Numbered from the stretch's first letter, positions 41,471 through 50,861 are shown. The stretch is 64,000 nt of DNA from Nitrosopumilaceae archaeon (GCA_028279545.1 JANQNN010000011.1:62001-126000); one strand, 5' to 3'. Numbers and translations: made by a program. Notes: a model not told the origin generated them from the sequence alone.

Positions 41471-44400
41471 TTGTTCTTGGGTATCGGGCAAAAAAGAATT
41501 CTTATAGCTACGCTTTGTGCGGCGGTTTTCGGTGTAATGTTTTCACTAATTGACTTACCAGAAAGTTTTGCAGGAGAAGCATTTCCAGTTTCTGAGCACT
41601 TTTTGAGCTATCAAATCAAAGAAACAAAGAACACACCAAAGTTTGAAAAATTCTATGTTGGGTTATCTGACCAGTTTAGTTCAGGAGAATTTAAAGTCAA
41701 ACAAATCTATAGACTGTTAAATCCAATTGATAAAAATGATGAAGGAATTAACAATACTATAACTCATCTAGTTGGCTATAAGATACAAGTACAAGACAAC
41801 AGGAACAAAGTAAAAGAGACAGTCCTTGTGGAAAATCAGTTTGGAGAACTTTCTTTGGATATTAAAAAAGCAAAGTTATTGCTTGTTCCATCTACAAAAG
41901 ATCTCAACACTCAATCAAAAAAAATTCCATTAATAACATCTGATCACTTCAAGTGTTATGATGTCAAAGTTACAAAGAATACACCAAACTTTAAAAAACT
42001 AAAAGCAGATGTATATGATCCAAACTTTGGCGAAGACCGAACCCTTGATGTTAAAAAACCACGACTATTTTGCACTCCAGTAGAAAAGAATCATAATAAT
42101 CAAGTTAGCCCAATTGTAAACTCTCAAAACCATTTGGTCTGCTATGATGCAAAAAAATCCAAAGGTGAGTCAAACCACCAGAGACTGACTGTTTTTACAA
42201 GCAATCAATTTGGTCCTGAATCCCTAGACACTAAAAAAGAAAGAGAATTGTGTGTTCCATCAACTGTGAATTATCCTGATAATGATTTGGATGGATTTAA
42301 TGCCCTCTCAGATCCTGACGATAATGATCCATGTAACCCAAACTCTCAAAATTCTTTATGTCTTGCAATTGAAAATATTAGTCCTGAACACTTTTTAGCA
42401 TACCAAATCAAAGAGACAAAAAACACACCAAAATTTGAAAAGATTAACGTTGGATTATCTGATCAGTTTACAACAGGCGATGTCAAAGTCAGAAAAATTG
42501 ACCGACTATTGAACCCTATTGATAAAAATGATGAAGGAATCTCAAATGAAATCACTCATTTGGTAGGATACCAGATAAAGGCACAAGACAAGAAAAAAGG
42601 AGCTGAAAAAATACTTGTGGCAAATCAGTTTGGTCTGATTAATCTAGATGTAAAGCGAGAAAAACTACTCCTATTGCCTTCTACTAAAAGTCATGATTTT
42701 TCACCTGCTGCACCACAATTCAATAATGATGATCATTTCAAGTGTTATGACGTCAAAGTAACCAAAAATACTCCCCAGTTTAAGAAGCTAAAAGCTGACG
42801 TTTACGACCCAAACTTTGATGAAGACCGCACATTTGATGTTAAAAAGCCTAAAATGTTTTGTGCCCCAGTAGTGAAAACTCATCATAACTATATTGGCCA
42901 AATTCAAAATCCTGGAGATAATTTGTTGTGTTATGATGTAAAAAAATCAAAAAGTGAGCCAAACCATAAGAAACTAACTGTTTATACAAATAATCAATTT
43001 GGGCCTGAGGCATTAGACACTAAAAAAGAACGAGAGCTTTGTGTTCCTTCAATCATTGTAGTTGATGAGCCTGCAGTTTGTGGGGATGGTATTGTGACTC
43101 CACCAGAGCAATGTGATGATGGAAATACTGATGGTGGAGATGGATGTAGTGCTATTTGTGAAATCGAAGATCAAACAGGTCCCGTTTGTGGAGATAGTAT
43201 CATAACTCCACCTGAGATTTGTGATGATGGTGGTACTAATGGTACAATTCCGGGAGGCTGTAATGATACGTGTACAGGGTTTGTGCCAACAGGTCCCATC
43301 AACCTTCCACCAATGATTACAAGTGATGGTGGAGGAGATACTGCCTCAAAAAGTATAGCAGAGAATACTACACTAGTTACAGATATGCAAACAAGTGATG
43401 ACTTGGATTCAGAAGGTTCTGGATTAACATACAGTTTTACAACTGTAGGAGGTGGCGGTGAAGATAATGCACAATTCTTCATAACCTCAACTACAGGAGT
43501 GTTATCATTTAGTGGTTGCTGCATACCTGACTTTGAGAATCCAGCTGATTTTGATGGTAACAATATGTATGAGGTTCAAGTAACTGTTACTGATTCAGGT
43601 CCAGGAGGTTCTCTTACTGATACTCAAGACATTACAGTGACTGTGACTGATGTTGCAGAAGGCCCCATCAACCTTCCACCAATGATTACAAGTGATGGTG
43701 GAGGAGCAATTGTGGCAATAAATGTGGATGAGAATACTTTTGCAATCACCGATATTCAGGCAACTGATGACTCAGATTCTGAAGGATCTGGACTAACATA
43801 CAGTTTTACAACTGGGAGTGGCGAAGATAATATTTTTGCTGATTTAGATCCAATAGGCGGAATACTAACATTTACTGCTAGACCTGACTTTGAAACGATG
43901 GTAGATAATAATGGCGATGGTGTTTATGATTTAGCAGTTAAAGTCACTGATTCGGGAGGATTATCTGATACTCAAAATCTTTTGGTTACTGTAGATAATG
44001 TACTAATTGAAGCATTTTACATTCTGTCCCTAAACCTTCTTTCCATCCATGGAGATGCAGGTGACGACACTATAACAGTCTCTAAGACCCCTGCTGGAGA
44101 TGAATACCAAGTAAATGGCAGTACCATTCCAATACATGACGGACCAGCAACTGTGGCAGATACTCTAGGAATTGAAATATCTGGATTAGAAGGAAATGAT
44201 ATAATTTGTGCCGACGAGACAAATGGGACAATTCTACCACGACAAGCTCTTTTTGGGGATGGAGGAGAGGATTTACTTTGCGGTAGCGATGGCGAAGATG
44301 AGCTTCTCGGAGGATTAGGAAACGACACATTACGGGGAAGAAATGGTCATGACCTTTTAGTAGGTGGTTCTGGCGATGATGATCTTTTTGGAAATAACGG

Positions 44401-44593
44401 TGAGGATCGTTTAGTAGGAGAGGTAGGAAATGATGAACTATTTGGTGGGGGCGATAATGATCTGCTCTTCGGAAACGAGGATGATGATATTTTACGAGGA
44501 GATGGAGGAGATGATTTACTTGACGGAGGACTTGACACAGATGATTGTGACGGAGGAACAGGATTAGATACCGAAATTGATTGTGAATTTTAG
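41471..44593 (+). CDS. Giant secreted adhesin with RTX calcium repeats
   Basis: The 1040-aa protein has a signal segment (residues 1-35) and two homologous blocks of about 250 residues, each opening with HFL[SA]YQIKETKNTPKFEK (near residues 44 and 307). Next come two cysteine-rich CGDGIVTPPEQCDDG-type repeats of the DUF4215/Myxococcus kind (near residues 536-600) and two cadherin-like domains that start PINLPPMITSDGG. A C-terminal series of GGxGxD RTX nonapeptides follows (near residues 935-1030). RTX repeats fold on calcium outside the cell. The start is a TTG. It lies alone between repeat copies D and E, like a cassette. No type I secretion genes are nearby. Confidence 0.88.
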   Translation: MFLGIGQKRILIATLCAAVFGVMFSLIDLPESFAGEAFPVSEHFLSYQIKETKNTPKFEKFYVGLSDQFSSGEFKVKQIYRLLNPIDKNDEGINNTITHLVGYKIQVQDNRNKVKETVLVENQFGELSLDIKKAKLLLVPSTKDLNTQSKKIPLITSDHFKCYDVKVTKNTPNFKKLKADVYDPNFGEDRTLDVKKPRLFCTPVEKNHNNQVSPIVNSQNHLVCYDAKKSKGESNHQRLTVFTSNQFGPESLDTKKERELCVPSTVNYPDNDLDGFNALSDPDDNDPCNPNSQNSLCLAIENISPEHFLAYQIKETKNTPKFEKINVGLSDQFTTGDVKVRKIDRLLNPIDKNDEGISNEITHLVGYQIKAQDKKKGAEKILVANQFGLINLDVKREKLLLLPSTKSHDFSPAAPQFNNDDHFKCYDVKVTKNTPQFKKLKADVYDPNFDEDRTFDVKKPKMFCAPVVKTHHNYIGQIQNPGDNLLCYDVKKSKSEPNHKKLTVYTNNQFGPEALDTKKERELCVPSIIVVDEPAVCGDGIVTPPEQCDDGNTDGGDGCSAICEIEDQTGPVCGDSIITPPEICDDGGTNGTIPGGCNDTCTGFVPTGPINLPPMITSDGGGDTASKSIAENTTLVTDMQTSDDLDSEGSGLTYSFTTVGGGGEDNAQFFITSTTGVLSFSGCCIPDFENPADFDGNNMYEVQVTVTDSGPGGSLTDTQDITVTVTDVAEGPINLPPMITSDGGGAIVAINVDENTFAITDIQATDDSDSEGSGLTYSFTTGSGEDNIFADLDPIGGILTFTARPDFETMVDNNGDGVYDLAVKVTDSGGLSDTQNLLVTVDNVLIEAFYILSLNLLSIHGDAGDDTITVSKTPAGDEYQVNGSTIPIHDGPATVADTLGIEISGLEGNDIICADETNGTILPRQALFGDGGEDLLCGSDGEDELLGGLGNDTLRGRNGHDLLVGGSGDDDLFGNNGEDRLVGEVGNDELFGGGDNDLLFGNEDDDILRGDGGDDLLDGGLDTDDCDGGTGLDTEIDCEF

Positions 44594-44770
44594 TAATTCT
44601 AAATTTAAAAAATTTTAATTCCTACCTACAATCAGAAAGGATATGATTGCTTGTTTTTCTAATTAGAATCACTTCTACTCCTTTCTCTTGTAAAAAAACT
44701 TTCAAAACCCAATTGCGGCATAGAATAATTAGTTTGATGCCCCTACAAAATCAGGAAAAAACATGAATTT

Positions 44771-44815
44771 ACATTAAAAGAGAAAATAGCTAAAAGAAAT
44801 CCTCCTTAAAGAGAA
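44771..44815 (+). repeat. Short interspersed repeat, copy E
   Basis: ACATTAAAAGAGAAAATAGC, then TAAAAGAAA and TCCTCCTTAAAGAG match the short unit. It lies 178 bp after the adhesin stop, in a 330-bp gap that otherwise holds no visible gene. Confidence 0.75.
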
Positions 44816-44926
44816 GTAATTTAAAAATTGATTTATGACTAATTCCATATGCTAAATTGTAAAAAGGAGATAATTCTGATGGTTGAAAATTTATTTTTTT
44901 CAGTGGTCTGAAGAATCACAATATCC

Positions 44927-45208
44927 TTAACCAAACATTTGTGATAATGTTCTAACGGCATAACATCTGTCATCGAGGTCAGGGTATTTTTCACAGGCCT
45001 CTTCTATATTCTCCAATAGTTTAAGATAGCAACCTGAAACTGCAAGAGAAGAGGCACCATACCGTTCCATTTGTTCACATTCATGAGTACCATTATTCAT
45101 TCTCTTTATTGCCTGTTGTTTCTCCACTTCCAAAAATCCAAGAGGGCCACCAATAGCACCAGCCGCAGCAATCCCAACAATGAATCCAACCGATATGACT
45201 TTATTCAC
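44927..45208 (-). CDS. Small exported Cys-containing protein, 93 aa
   Basis: A signal-like segment (residues 3-22, ISVGFIVGIAAAGAIGGPLG) is followed by a hydrophilic helical domain with four cysteines (HECEQ, SGCYLK, EACEKYPDLDDRCY) that could form two disulfides. No family recognised. It faces away from the TolB-like gene. The 367 bp up to 45576 hold only the flanking repeat at 45412-45467. Confidence 0.65.
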   Translation of the reverse strand: MNKVISVGFIVGIAAAGAIGGPLGFLEVEKQQAIKRMNNGTHECEQMERYGASSLAVSGCYLKLLENIEEACEKYPDLDDRCYAVRTLSQMFG

Positions 45209-45411
45209 ACTAAATCTTTGAATATGAGCGTAATAAAATTACATGGTAAAAATCGGGGAGTTAGTTTTGTCATAATTCCTTTTTTAGAAAACATATTAAA
45301 TTACTAGGCTTAAATGAATCAACTGTGGTCTGTAAAATACTCGGGAGCCCTTTGGCTTCAATAATCCATGACAAATAGAAAATTGGCCCAATCGGGTTCA
45401 TGAAATTTGAA

Positions 45412-45467
45412 ATTAGTTTACCCACAAAACATATCTCTAAAAATTACAGTTTAGGAAAATTTGAAAT
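45412..45467 (+). repeat. Repeat flanking the TolB-like gene, upstream copy
   Basis: TTTACCCACAAAACATATCT and the next 27 nt match the segment at 47478-47524 in about three quarters of positions. This copy ends 109 bp before the start codon at 45576. Confidence 0.55.
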
Positions 45468-45575
45468 CAATTTAGAATAGAAAAATTGTTAATATTTTTT
45501 GCCAATGAAAACGAATATTGTTGTGAATAAATTTCTAACAGCCGTGCTTAATTTAATTAAAAAATACAAATTTTT

Positions 45576-47438
45576 GTGAATAATTTTCAATTGATAATTA
45601 TTTCAGTCAGTTTTTTGGTTTTAGGTTCACTGGTTTCATCTCAAGAAGCATTTTCAACCACATTTCCTGGAGAAAATGGAAAGATTGTTTTTAGATCGAC
45701 ACAAGATGGAAATCCTGAATTATATATTATGGACTCAGATGGCTCCAACCAAACACGCCTTACATACAGTTCAGACTTTGATGACCGACCTCGTATTTCT
45801 TCTGATGGACAAAAAATTGTATGGGAAATTTCACTTCATAAAATCAATACTATGAACATTGATGGGACTGGTCAAGAGGAAATAGTTGATAGTGAAGATT
45901 TTGTAGTTAGACCAACTTGGTCAACTGATGGCACAAAAATTTCTTTTCGAAATAATGATGAAATTGTTACCATGAATCCTGACGGTAGTAATATTTCAGA
46001 AATAACTAATGGCTATGTTGGACAAGGAAGACATAGCTGGTCACCTGATGGCTCAAAGATTGTTTTTGATGGATCTATGGGTGGTTCTGGAACACAAATC
46101 TATGTTATGAATTCTGATGGAAGTAACATTCAAGCACTAACAAATGTTCCTGCATTTAATGGGAGACCTAGCTGGTCTCCTGATGGATTAAAAATTATTT
46201 TTGATAGCAGTAGATTTGGGAAACATGATATTTTTGTAATGAATTCAGATGGTTCGAACCAAACTAGATTGACTTTTGATCCAGAGCATGACACTTCCGC
46301 AAAATTTTCCCCTGATGGAACTAAAATTGTTTTTATCAGCCAAAGAGATGGAGGTAGCAATGTTTTTTTGATGGATTCAGATGGTTCTAATGTTCAAAAT
46401 TTAAGGAATCTGCCTAGCTCTATAGATGGTCATCCAGATTGGCAACCCCTAAATTCCAACTCTTTTACTGGAAAAAATTCCAAAAGCGGGGAAAGTGATC
46501 AGCACCTAACAAGGCCAACATTTGGAGTAAACCATGAAACATTTGAAATGCTAGTAGATAATGGGTTTAGATTCAATACCCAAAAATTCCAGATCACTGA
46601 TAATCATCATACTGATTTTACAGAGAAGCAAATAACTATCGGAGAAGAAAACACATTTTCAGCTACAGTATATGCTGATAAAGGATTAAAGGTTCAAGAA
46701 TTTCTTTTTGGCATCCCAGAAGCAGGTCAAGCACACTTGGCAGAACTTGGAATAGAGATCTGGTATGATAAAAATGGTAAAATTAAGCAGGTAAAGACTG
46801 TTCAACAGTCAAATGTAGTTGATGTAGATTCTGTTACTGCTACTCATGAAAAATCAAAATGCCAATCCAAAGAAATTGGAAAAAATTGTGATACCACAAA
46901 TGTTTCAATGGTATTTCTAGAACCATTAAAAGACAAAGTATTGGCAATAAAGGCAATTGATAACAAAAATCGATACCAAATAACGTATCTAAACGAAGGA
47001 GTGGATGTAATTGGAGAATCACTAAATCCTATGAACACAAAGATGATTCCATCAACAATAAAAAATGAAGGATTGCTACAGATCACTCAGGTTGAAAAAT
47101 ACAGTCCATTTTGGGTGACTGAAGATGGAAGAACTTTTGAGATGAACAGTTTTGGTTCATTCAAGCAGGTTGATCCAGAGTTTGAACGATTTGATGATTC
47201 TGGAACTGCATATACAAGGATGCATTCAGATTTTGACAAAATTGTCTTATATGAACAAAAAAGAGCACAAGATGTTTTTGACTATACTAACCTAATCTCA
47301 GAGTTATCTGATAGTTTTGAGCATCATTTTGAAAATACAGAACGGATGAATGAGGAAATAAAAAAAGAAATGTCCATTCAAGAAGACATTGCAAATGATA
47401 TCTTAGATAGAATGGATAAACAAACTAGGTATTACTAA
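45576..47438 (+). CDS. Secreted TolB-like beta-propeller protein
   Basis: A signal segment (to about residue 28) precedes six or so TolB/PD40 repeats of the type [20 protein letters not shown] and [17 protein letters not shown] (residues 30-290). The C-terminal 330 residues are a second domain with [20 protein letters not shown] and [18 protein letters not shown], which I associate with surface proteins of ammonia-oxidising archaea. It ends in a helical tail. The start is GTG. It probably binds partners at the cell surface. Confidence 0.82.
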   Translation: MNNFQLIIISVSFLVLGSLVSSQEAFSTTFPGENGKIVFRSTQDGNPELYIMDSDGSNQTRLTYSSDFDDRPRISSDGQKIVWEISLHKINTMNIDGTGQEEIVDSEDFVVRPTWSTDGTKISFRNNDEIVTMNPDGSNISEITNGYVGQGRHSWSPDGSKIVFDGSMGGSGTQIYVMNSDGSNIQALTNVPAFNGRPSWSPDGLKIIFDSSRFGKHDIFVMNSDGSNQTRLTFDPEHDTSAKFSPDGTKIVFISQRDGGSNVFLMDSDGSNVQNLRNLPSSIDGHPDWQPLNSNSFTGKNSKSGESDQHLTRPTFGVNHETFEMLVDNGFRFNTQKFQITDNHHTDFTEKQITIGEENTFSATVYADKGLKVQEFLFGIPEAGQAHLAELGIEIWYDKNGKIKQVKTVQQSNVVDVDSVTATHEKSKCQSKEIGKNCDTTNVSMVFLEPLKDKVLAIKAIDNKNRYQITYLNEGVDVIGESLNPMNTKMIPSTIKNEGLLQITQVEKYSPFWVTEDGRTFEMNSFGSFKQVDPEFERFDDSGTAYTRMHSDFDKIVLYEQKRAQDVFDYTNLISELSDSFEHHFENTERMNEEIKKEMSIQEDIANDILDRMDKQTRYY

Positions 47439-47473
47439 AATTATTGTTTAATTTTGAAAATTTCAAGGAATTG

Positions 47474-47526
47474 ATTCATTTTACCCACAAAAGATATATC
47501 GAAACAATTTAGCTTAGCACAATTTT
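47474..47526 (+). repeat. Repeat flanking the TolB-like gene, downstream copy
   Basis: The TTTTACCCACAAAAGATATA stretch and what follows match 45417-45463. The two copies frame the gene at 45576 as direct repeats, the second starting about 36 bp after its stop. Confidence 0.55.
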
Positions 47527-47665
47527 CCCGTTGATATTCAATAGAATCCGCGTGCTAATCGTGTTCATGTATTGTTAACCTAGCCTTCTTTACTGCGAAT
47601 CTTTCAAGACATGAAAAATAACAAAATCATTCTTAACAAAGATTAATCCAATAACTATCAAGATG

Positions 47666-48715
47666 TTAGATTTTATTTTTTTTTCTCCCAATTGCAAAAA
47701 TGATTCCTGCAACAATGCCTCCAATGATTGCAATTGTAAGCAAAACTATCACATAGATAAAGCCGTAATCATAATCACGTTCAGGTTTCAAATTTGGAGG
47801 AGGCTCTTTTTCATTAAATGTGTCTTCCCATTTGGCATCAGTTACAGAATCCTCATTACCTGAACTCACTAAACAGATACCATCTTGCAGTGTTGTACCT
47901 GGCCCGCAATTCTCAAGGATAAGGCTGTCTTGTTCGGGTTCTGACTCTGGTTCAGGGGAAGGGCCATCATGAGTCCATCTTGCAGGGGCTTCCTCATACA
48001 ATAGAACAAATGGTACATCGCCTATCAGTCCTTGGACTTTGTTTCCAATAGTCAAATCTGGCGTCCATAAAACCAGAATGCCTCTTTCATAGTCTATTGC
48101 AATTGATGCAATCGGCAATTCAGTATGATCTAATCCATGGCTAAACAAGCTATCCATGATATCATCTAGTTCCCTATCAGTTAGTTTTGGGGATTTGGCA
48201 GGCAATAAAAAAGAGCCGCCAGATAGTGCATCCAGGTAAGACTCTCTTTCGTTTGCATCTTGGTATTGTTGTAAGGGTTCCTCGTTTTCATTTGAAAAAT
48301 AGTTACCATCCTCAGGCCCTGGCTCCCATATGTAATCAGCAGGAGGGGCAGTGATCTTTGTAGTGCATTGGTTTGTTTCACCGTTTGTTACGTATACTTT
48401 GTAGGTTGTCCCAATTTTGTAATCTACATTGGTTGATGACCTCGTTATTGTGTCGTTTTGGAGAAACATCATTCCGGTGTTTTGGAAAATGAATTTTGGA
48501 GTATTGACTTTCCCTTTTATAACATCATGAATAAGGAAAGTAACTTTTTGCGGCCCATCATAATTATCAAGACGTGTGACCGTTCCCGTGAATGCTAGTT
48601 CAGATTCTTTTAAAACAGAATCATAGTTTACATCCTCAATACACGAAGCTGAGACATTAGGAATTGCCAGAGGAGCAAATGCGAATAACGCCATTATCAA
48701 AAATCCAGTTTTCAT
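47666..48715 (-). CDS. Membrane-anchored extracellular protein, NTR/TIMP-like start
   Basis: The 349-aa protein has a signal peptide (to residue 23, NVSASC). Directly after it comes CIEDVNYDSVLKESELAFTG followed by TVTRLDN, the beginning typical of NTR/TIMP-like domains (Cys at the mature start, then E-[AL]-F-x-G-x-V). A long acidic and proline-rich middle and a single membrane span with a KKNK tail end it (about residues 320-343). The outer domain is thus tethered to the membrane. Partner unknown. Confidence 0.72.
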   Translation of the reverse strand: MKTGFLIMALFAFAPLAIPNVSASCIEDVNYDSVLKESELAFTGTVTRLDNYDGPQKVTFLIHDVIKGKVNTPKFIFQNTGMMFLQNDTITRSSTNVDYKIGTTYKVYVTNGETNQCTTKITAPPADYIWEPGPEDGNYFSNENEEPLQQYQDANERESYLDALSGGSFLLPAKSPKLTDRELDDIMDSLFSHGLDHTELPIASIAIDYERGILVLWTPDLTIGNKVQGLIGDVPFVLLYEEAPARWTHDGPSPEPESEPEQDSLILENCGPGTTLQDGICLVSSGNEDSVTDAKWEDTFNEKEPPPNLKPERDYDYGFIYVIVLLTIAIIGGIVAGIIFAIGRKKNKI

Positions 48716-48912
48716 GTAATCAAGCTAAAATCATGATGCTCATAAGGTCTTCGTATCCTTTAGCCCTGAAGCGAAAAATAATTTCAAATTTTTATGGCAC
48801 ATATTACCAGGTTCAAGTATGGCAATCCTGACCTCAAATAAAGTCCATGATCACTCTTGGTGTCAAAGATTAGAAGAATTTATGAGCACGTCCTTATTCC
48901 TTTAATTCTAGA

Positions 48913-49179
48913 TTGGAGATTTTTTTTAAACCTGTTCCTCATAAAATAGCTGGAGACCGTTTTACGGAATATCGCGTTATCAAACAGAGGACTTGGTGGT
49001 GTTGTAAGAGCCTAAAAGATCATGATTCCAACTATGCTTTATGGAACATAAAATGGGGAAAGTTTTACTTTAAAGACATTAGTCCAAACGGAAGCATGGC
49101 CTTCTTTCCAATGCATTTCTGTCCATATTGTGGAGAAAAAATAGAGTATAAGGAATTCAAAAATGAAGAAACCAAATAA
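48913..49179 (+). CDS. Small zinc-binding-like protein, 88 aa
   Basis: From a TTG start the protein reads MEIFFKPVPHKIAGDRFTEY, then RTWWCCKSLKDHD and FCPYCGEKIEY. The paired cysteines WWCC and CPYC could hold one zinc. No family recognised. It is the last forward gene before repeat copy F and the integrase. Confidence 0.6.
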   Translation: MEIFFKPVPHKIAGDRFTEYRVIKQRTWWCCKSLKDHDSNYALWNIKWGKFYFKDISPNGSMAFFPMHFCPYCGEKIEYKEFKNEETK

Positions 49180-49296
49180 ATGATTTTTTCAATCTTCATC
49201 TTTTTAACAGAATTTGTCTTTACGTATTAAATCAAATCTTATTGAAAATCGTGTCCAACTCATGCAAATCAATAAACAAAAAATCAGGTCACAATA

Positions 49297-49340
49297 TGCA
49301 AGAAATTAGCTAAAAAAATCCTCCTTATGGAGACAGGAAT
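49297..49340 (+). repeat. Short interspersed repeat, copy F
   Basis: GCAAGAAATTAGCTAAAAAA followed by TCCTCCTTATGGAGACAGG matches the short unit. It is the copy nearest the right end of the element, 121 bp from the broken end of the integrase gene. Confidence 0.75.
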
Positions 49341-49460
49341 TAGCACCAATGTTACAGGCTATCTATAAAAAATAATGCCATCTTTTTATGCCTGAAAATT
49401 ATACAAAACTTACGTTTTGACTTTAGTTAAGTTGTCTGAGAATCGTTAAAGTAGTAACGT

Positions 49461-50009
49461 CTAATGTTTTTCAAGTCGAGTCTCTGTATCTGGTCTAAAT
49501 TTGTTCCAAAATAGGCCCAAGATTGCCTTGTCACGAATGTTGTCGCAATATTTTACAACCAAAAGCAACTCTTCGTTCTCCCATACATCGTTTGGAGTAT
49601 AGCTACAGTCTCGTTTGTTCTTCTTCTTTTTTATGCTGGCAAAGGGTTCAGGTGTGTTCCAGTCTTCCCTATCCAATGTAATTTCATGGTTGTATAGCCA
49701 TCTGTAAAACCCAGTTAATCTTGCCAAGTAATCATTCCAAGTCCTAACCCATTTCTTCTCAGGATCTTCTTCAATTGATTTTCTGCGTTTGTTTAGAAAT
49801 TCTAGCACATCATCTCTTGTAACATCTTTGAAATCTTTGTTTCCAATATCACGTGAATACAATTTTAACACCCGCAAATAGTTTGAAGCATTTGTCAACG
49901 TGCTGTCTTCCTCATCAACCAAAAAGTCTTTGAATTGCAACAACACTTTCTTGTGAGCCTCTGACAAGTTTGTAATTTGTCTAATTATTGTTTCGGGTTT
50001 CGTTGTCAT
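49461..50009 (-). pseudogene. int: Tyrosine recombinase (integrase), truncated
   Basis: The frame encodes 182 residues: a SAM-like core-binding domain (LLQFKDFLVDEEDSTLTNAS, LNKRRKSIEE, WNDYLARLTGFYRWLYNHE) and the first part of the catalytic domain (DNIRDKAILGLFWNKFRP). It then stops at KH. Reading the next bases in another frame gives LKNIRRYYFN, which fits the expected continuation, so a frameshift is likely; after 15 more codons that frame also stops. The catalytic Arg-His-x-x-Arg and Tyr segments are absent. The gene starts 47 bp from the tRNA-Trp end, the usual place for the integrase of such an element. Confidence 0.85.
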
Positions 50010-50052
50010 TTTCCCATTTTATTACGAATTACAGCTATATGAACCCGATAGG

Positions 50053-50076
50053 AACGTGGGGCCGACCGGAATCGAA
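50053..50076. repeat. attR: within the intact tRNA-Trp 3' end
   Basis: The 24 bases are identical to 23669-23692. They cover the 3' half of the T-arm, the 3' acceptor strand and 4 nt beyond the tRNA, exactly the segment often used as attachment core by tyrosine integrases. Confidence 0.9.
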
Positions 50077-50207
50077 CCGGCGACCTACGGGTCACTACAG
50101 CTCCAAACTTACATCATCCGTGAGTCAGTTTAGCTTAGTTTACCTCTGGAGCCCTTAGCGGTGATCTTTGTAGATACTGTCGCCCTACCAGGCTAGGCTA
50201 CGACCCC
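50057..50207 (-). tRNA. tRNA-Trp (CCA) with two introns
   Basis: The acceptor GGGGTCG/CGGCCCC, D-arm GCCT/GGGC and T-arm GCCGG/CCGGT with TTCGATT are intact. The anticodon stem ACGGG/CCCGT forms only if 24 nt (50155-50178) are removed between positions 28 and 29 and 53 nt (50093-50145) at the canonical 37/38 site. The loop then reads CTCCAGA, anticodon CCA. The mature length is 74 nt. The large intron has a box C-like ATGATGT, a CTGA box and a TTTGGAGC stretch complementary to the anticodon region, as in tRNA-Trp introns that guide methylation in other archaea. Confidence 0.9.
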
Positions 50208-50297
50208 ACAAAAATGAATGAAACAGACTTGAATTTTAAGTTACTTTCACCAAGATTTATTTGCAATAAAAATGAATTTAGAATTGTAAAAAAAATC

Positions 50298-50831
50298 ATG
50301 GTTAGACCAAAAATGTTAGCATTTGGAGCAATTCCCGTAATTGTTGCACTTTTAATTTCGATTCCTTTAATTACAAAACCTGACATTCCATTTTCTGCTG
50401 CAAACCCAAATGATACAATTGAAATTGAATATACCAAACATCAATTAAAAAAAGTATCCTATGGCGTAACCGAAAGAGAAGGAGCTAAAAAAACCGAAGT
50501 TCTTTTGATAAAAAATAATGGAGAAACAAAATATACCGTTACCAAAGAAGGATATTCTCAACCTGAAAAAAGAACAGAACTAAGCGAAGAAAAAATTCGA
50601 AAATTAACGGCTTTAATAAAAGAGACTGGTTTTATTGCAATTCCTTCTGAATCGTTTCCAGTAATGAATAATGTTACCGATTATCAAAAATCAAATGTAA
50701 AAGTCACCTTAAATGGTCAAGTAAAACAAATTCATTGGCCAGAACAAAATGCCACTGAAAAATTTATTCCCCCCATCATCACTATGATAGAATCTCAACT
50801 AGATCAAATCGTAGTCCAAATAAGTGAATAG
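50298..50831 (+). CDS. Membrane-anchored extracytoplasmic protein, 177 aa
   Basis: From ATG 50298 the protein starts MVRPKMLAFGAIPVIVALLI, one membrane anchor, then a hydrophilic domain with alternating strands (EIEYTKHQLKKVSYGVTERE, VKVTLNGQVKQIHWPEQN). No motif. It is the first chromosomal gene right of the element and is in line with pdxS, 30 bp ahead of it. The ATG at 50214 would add 28 residues that touch the tRNA. Confidence 0.7.
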   Translation: MVRPKMLAFGAIPVIVALLISIPLITKPDIPFSAANPNDTIEIEYTKHQLKKVSYGVTEREGAKKTEVLLIKNNGETKYTVTKEGYSQPEKRTELSEEKIRKLTALIKETGFIAIPSESFPVMNNVTDYQKSNVKVTLNGQVKQIHWPEQNATEKFIPPIITMIESQLDQIVVQISE

Positions 50832-50861
50832 GTACAAATAGCCTCAAATGAATCTCTGAAT

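Larger units (their letters stand above)
23669..50076. mobile_element. Integrated mobile element in tRNA-Trp, about 26.4 kb
   Basis: An identical 24-nt direct repeat bounds the region. The right copy (50053-50076) is the 3' end of the complete tRNA-Trp gene; the left copy (23669-23692) has no tRNA attached. This is the signature of site-specific integration at a tRNA 3' end that keeps the gene whole. A tyrosine-integrase gene lies 47 bp from the right copy. The cargo (secreted proteins, transporters, own TFB, zinc proteins) and two families of internal repeats differ from the housekeeping genes on both sides. The integrase frame is broken, so the element may be fixed. Confidence 0.88.

Noticed and set aside
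48819-48905. 28-codon forward frame before the gene at 48913
   Set aside because: No conserved look, no promoter and not coupled to the following TTG start; kept out of the gene list.
23809-49340. CRISPR array
   Set aside because: The six repeats lie hundreds to thousands of bases apart with genes between them; there are no regular short spacers anywhere in the window.
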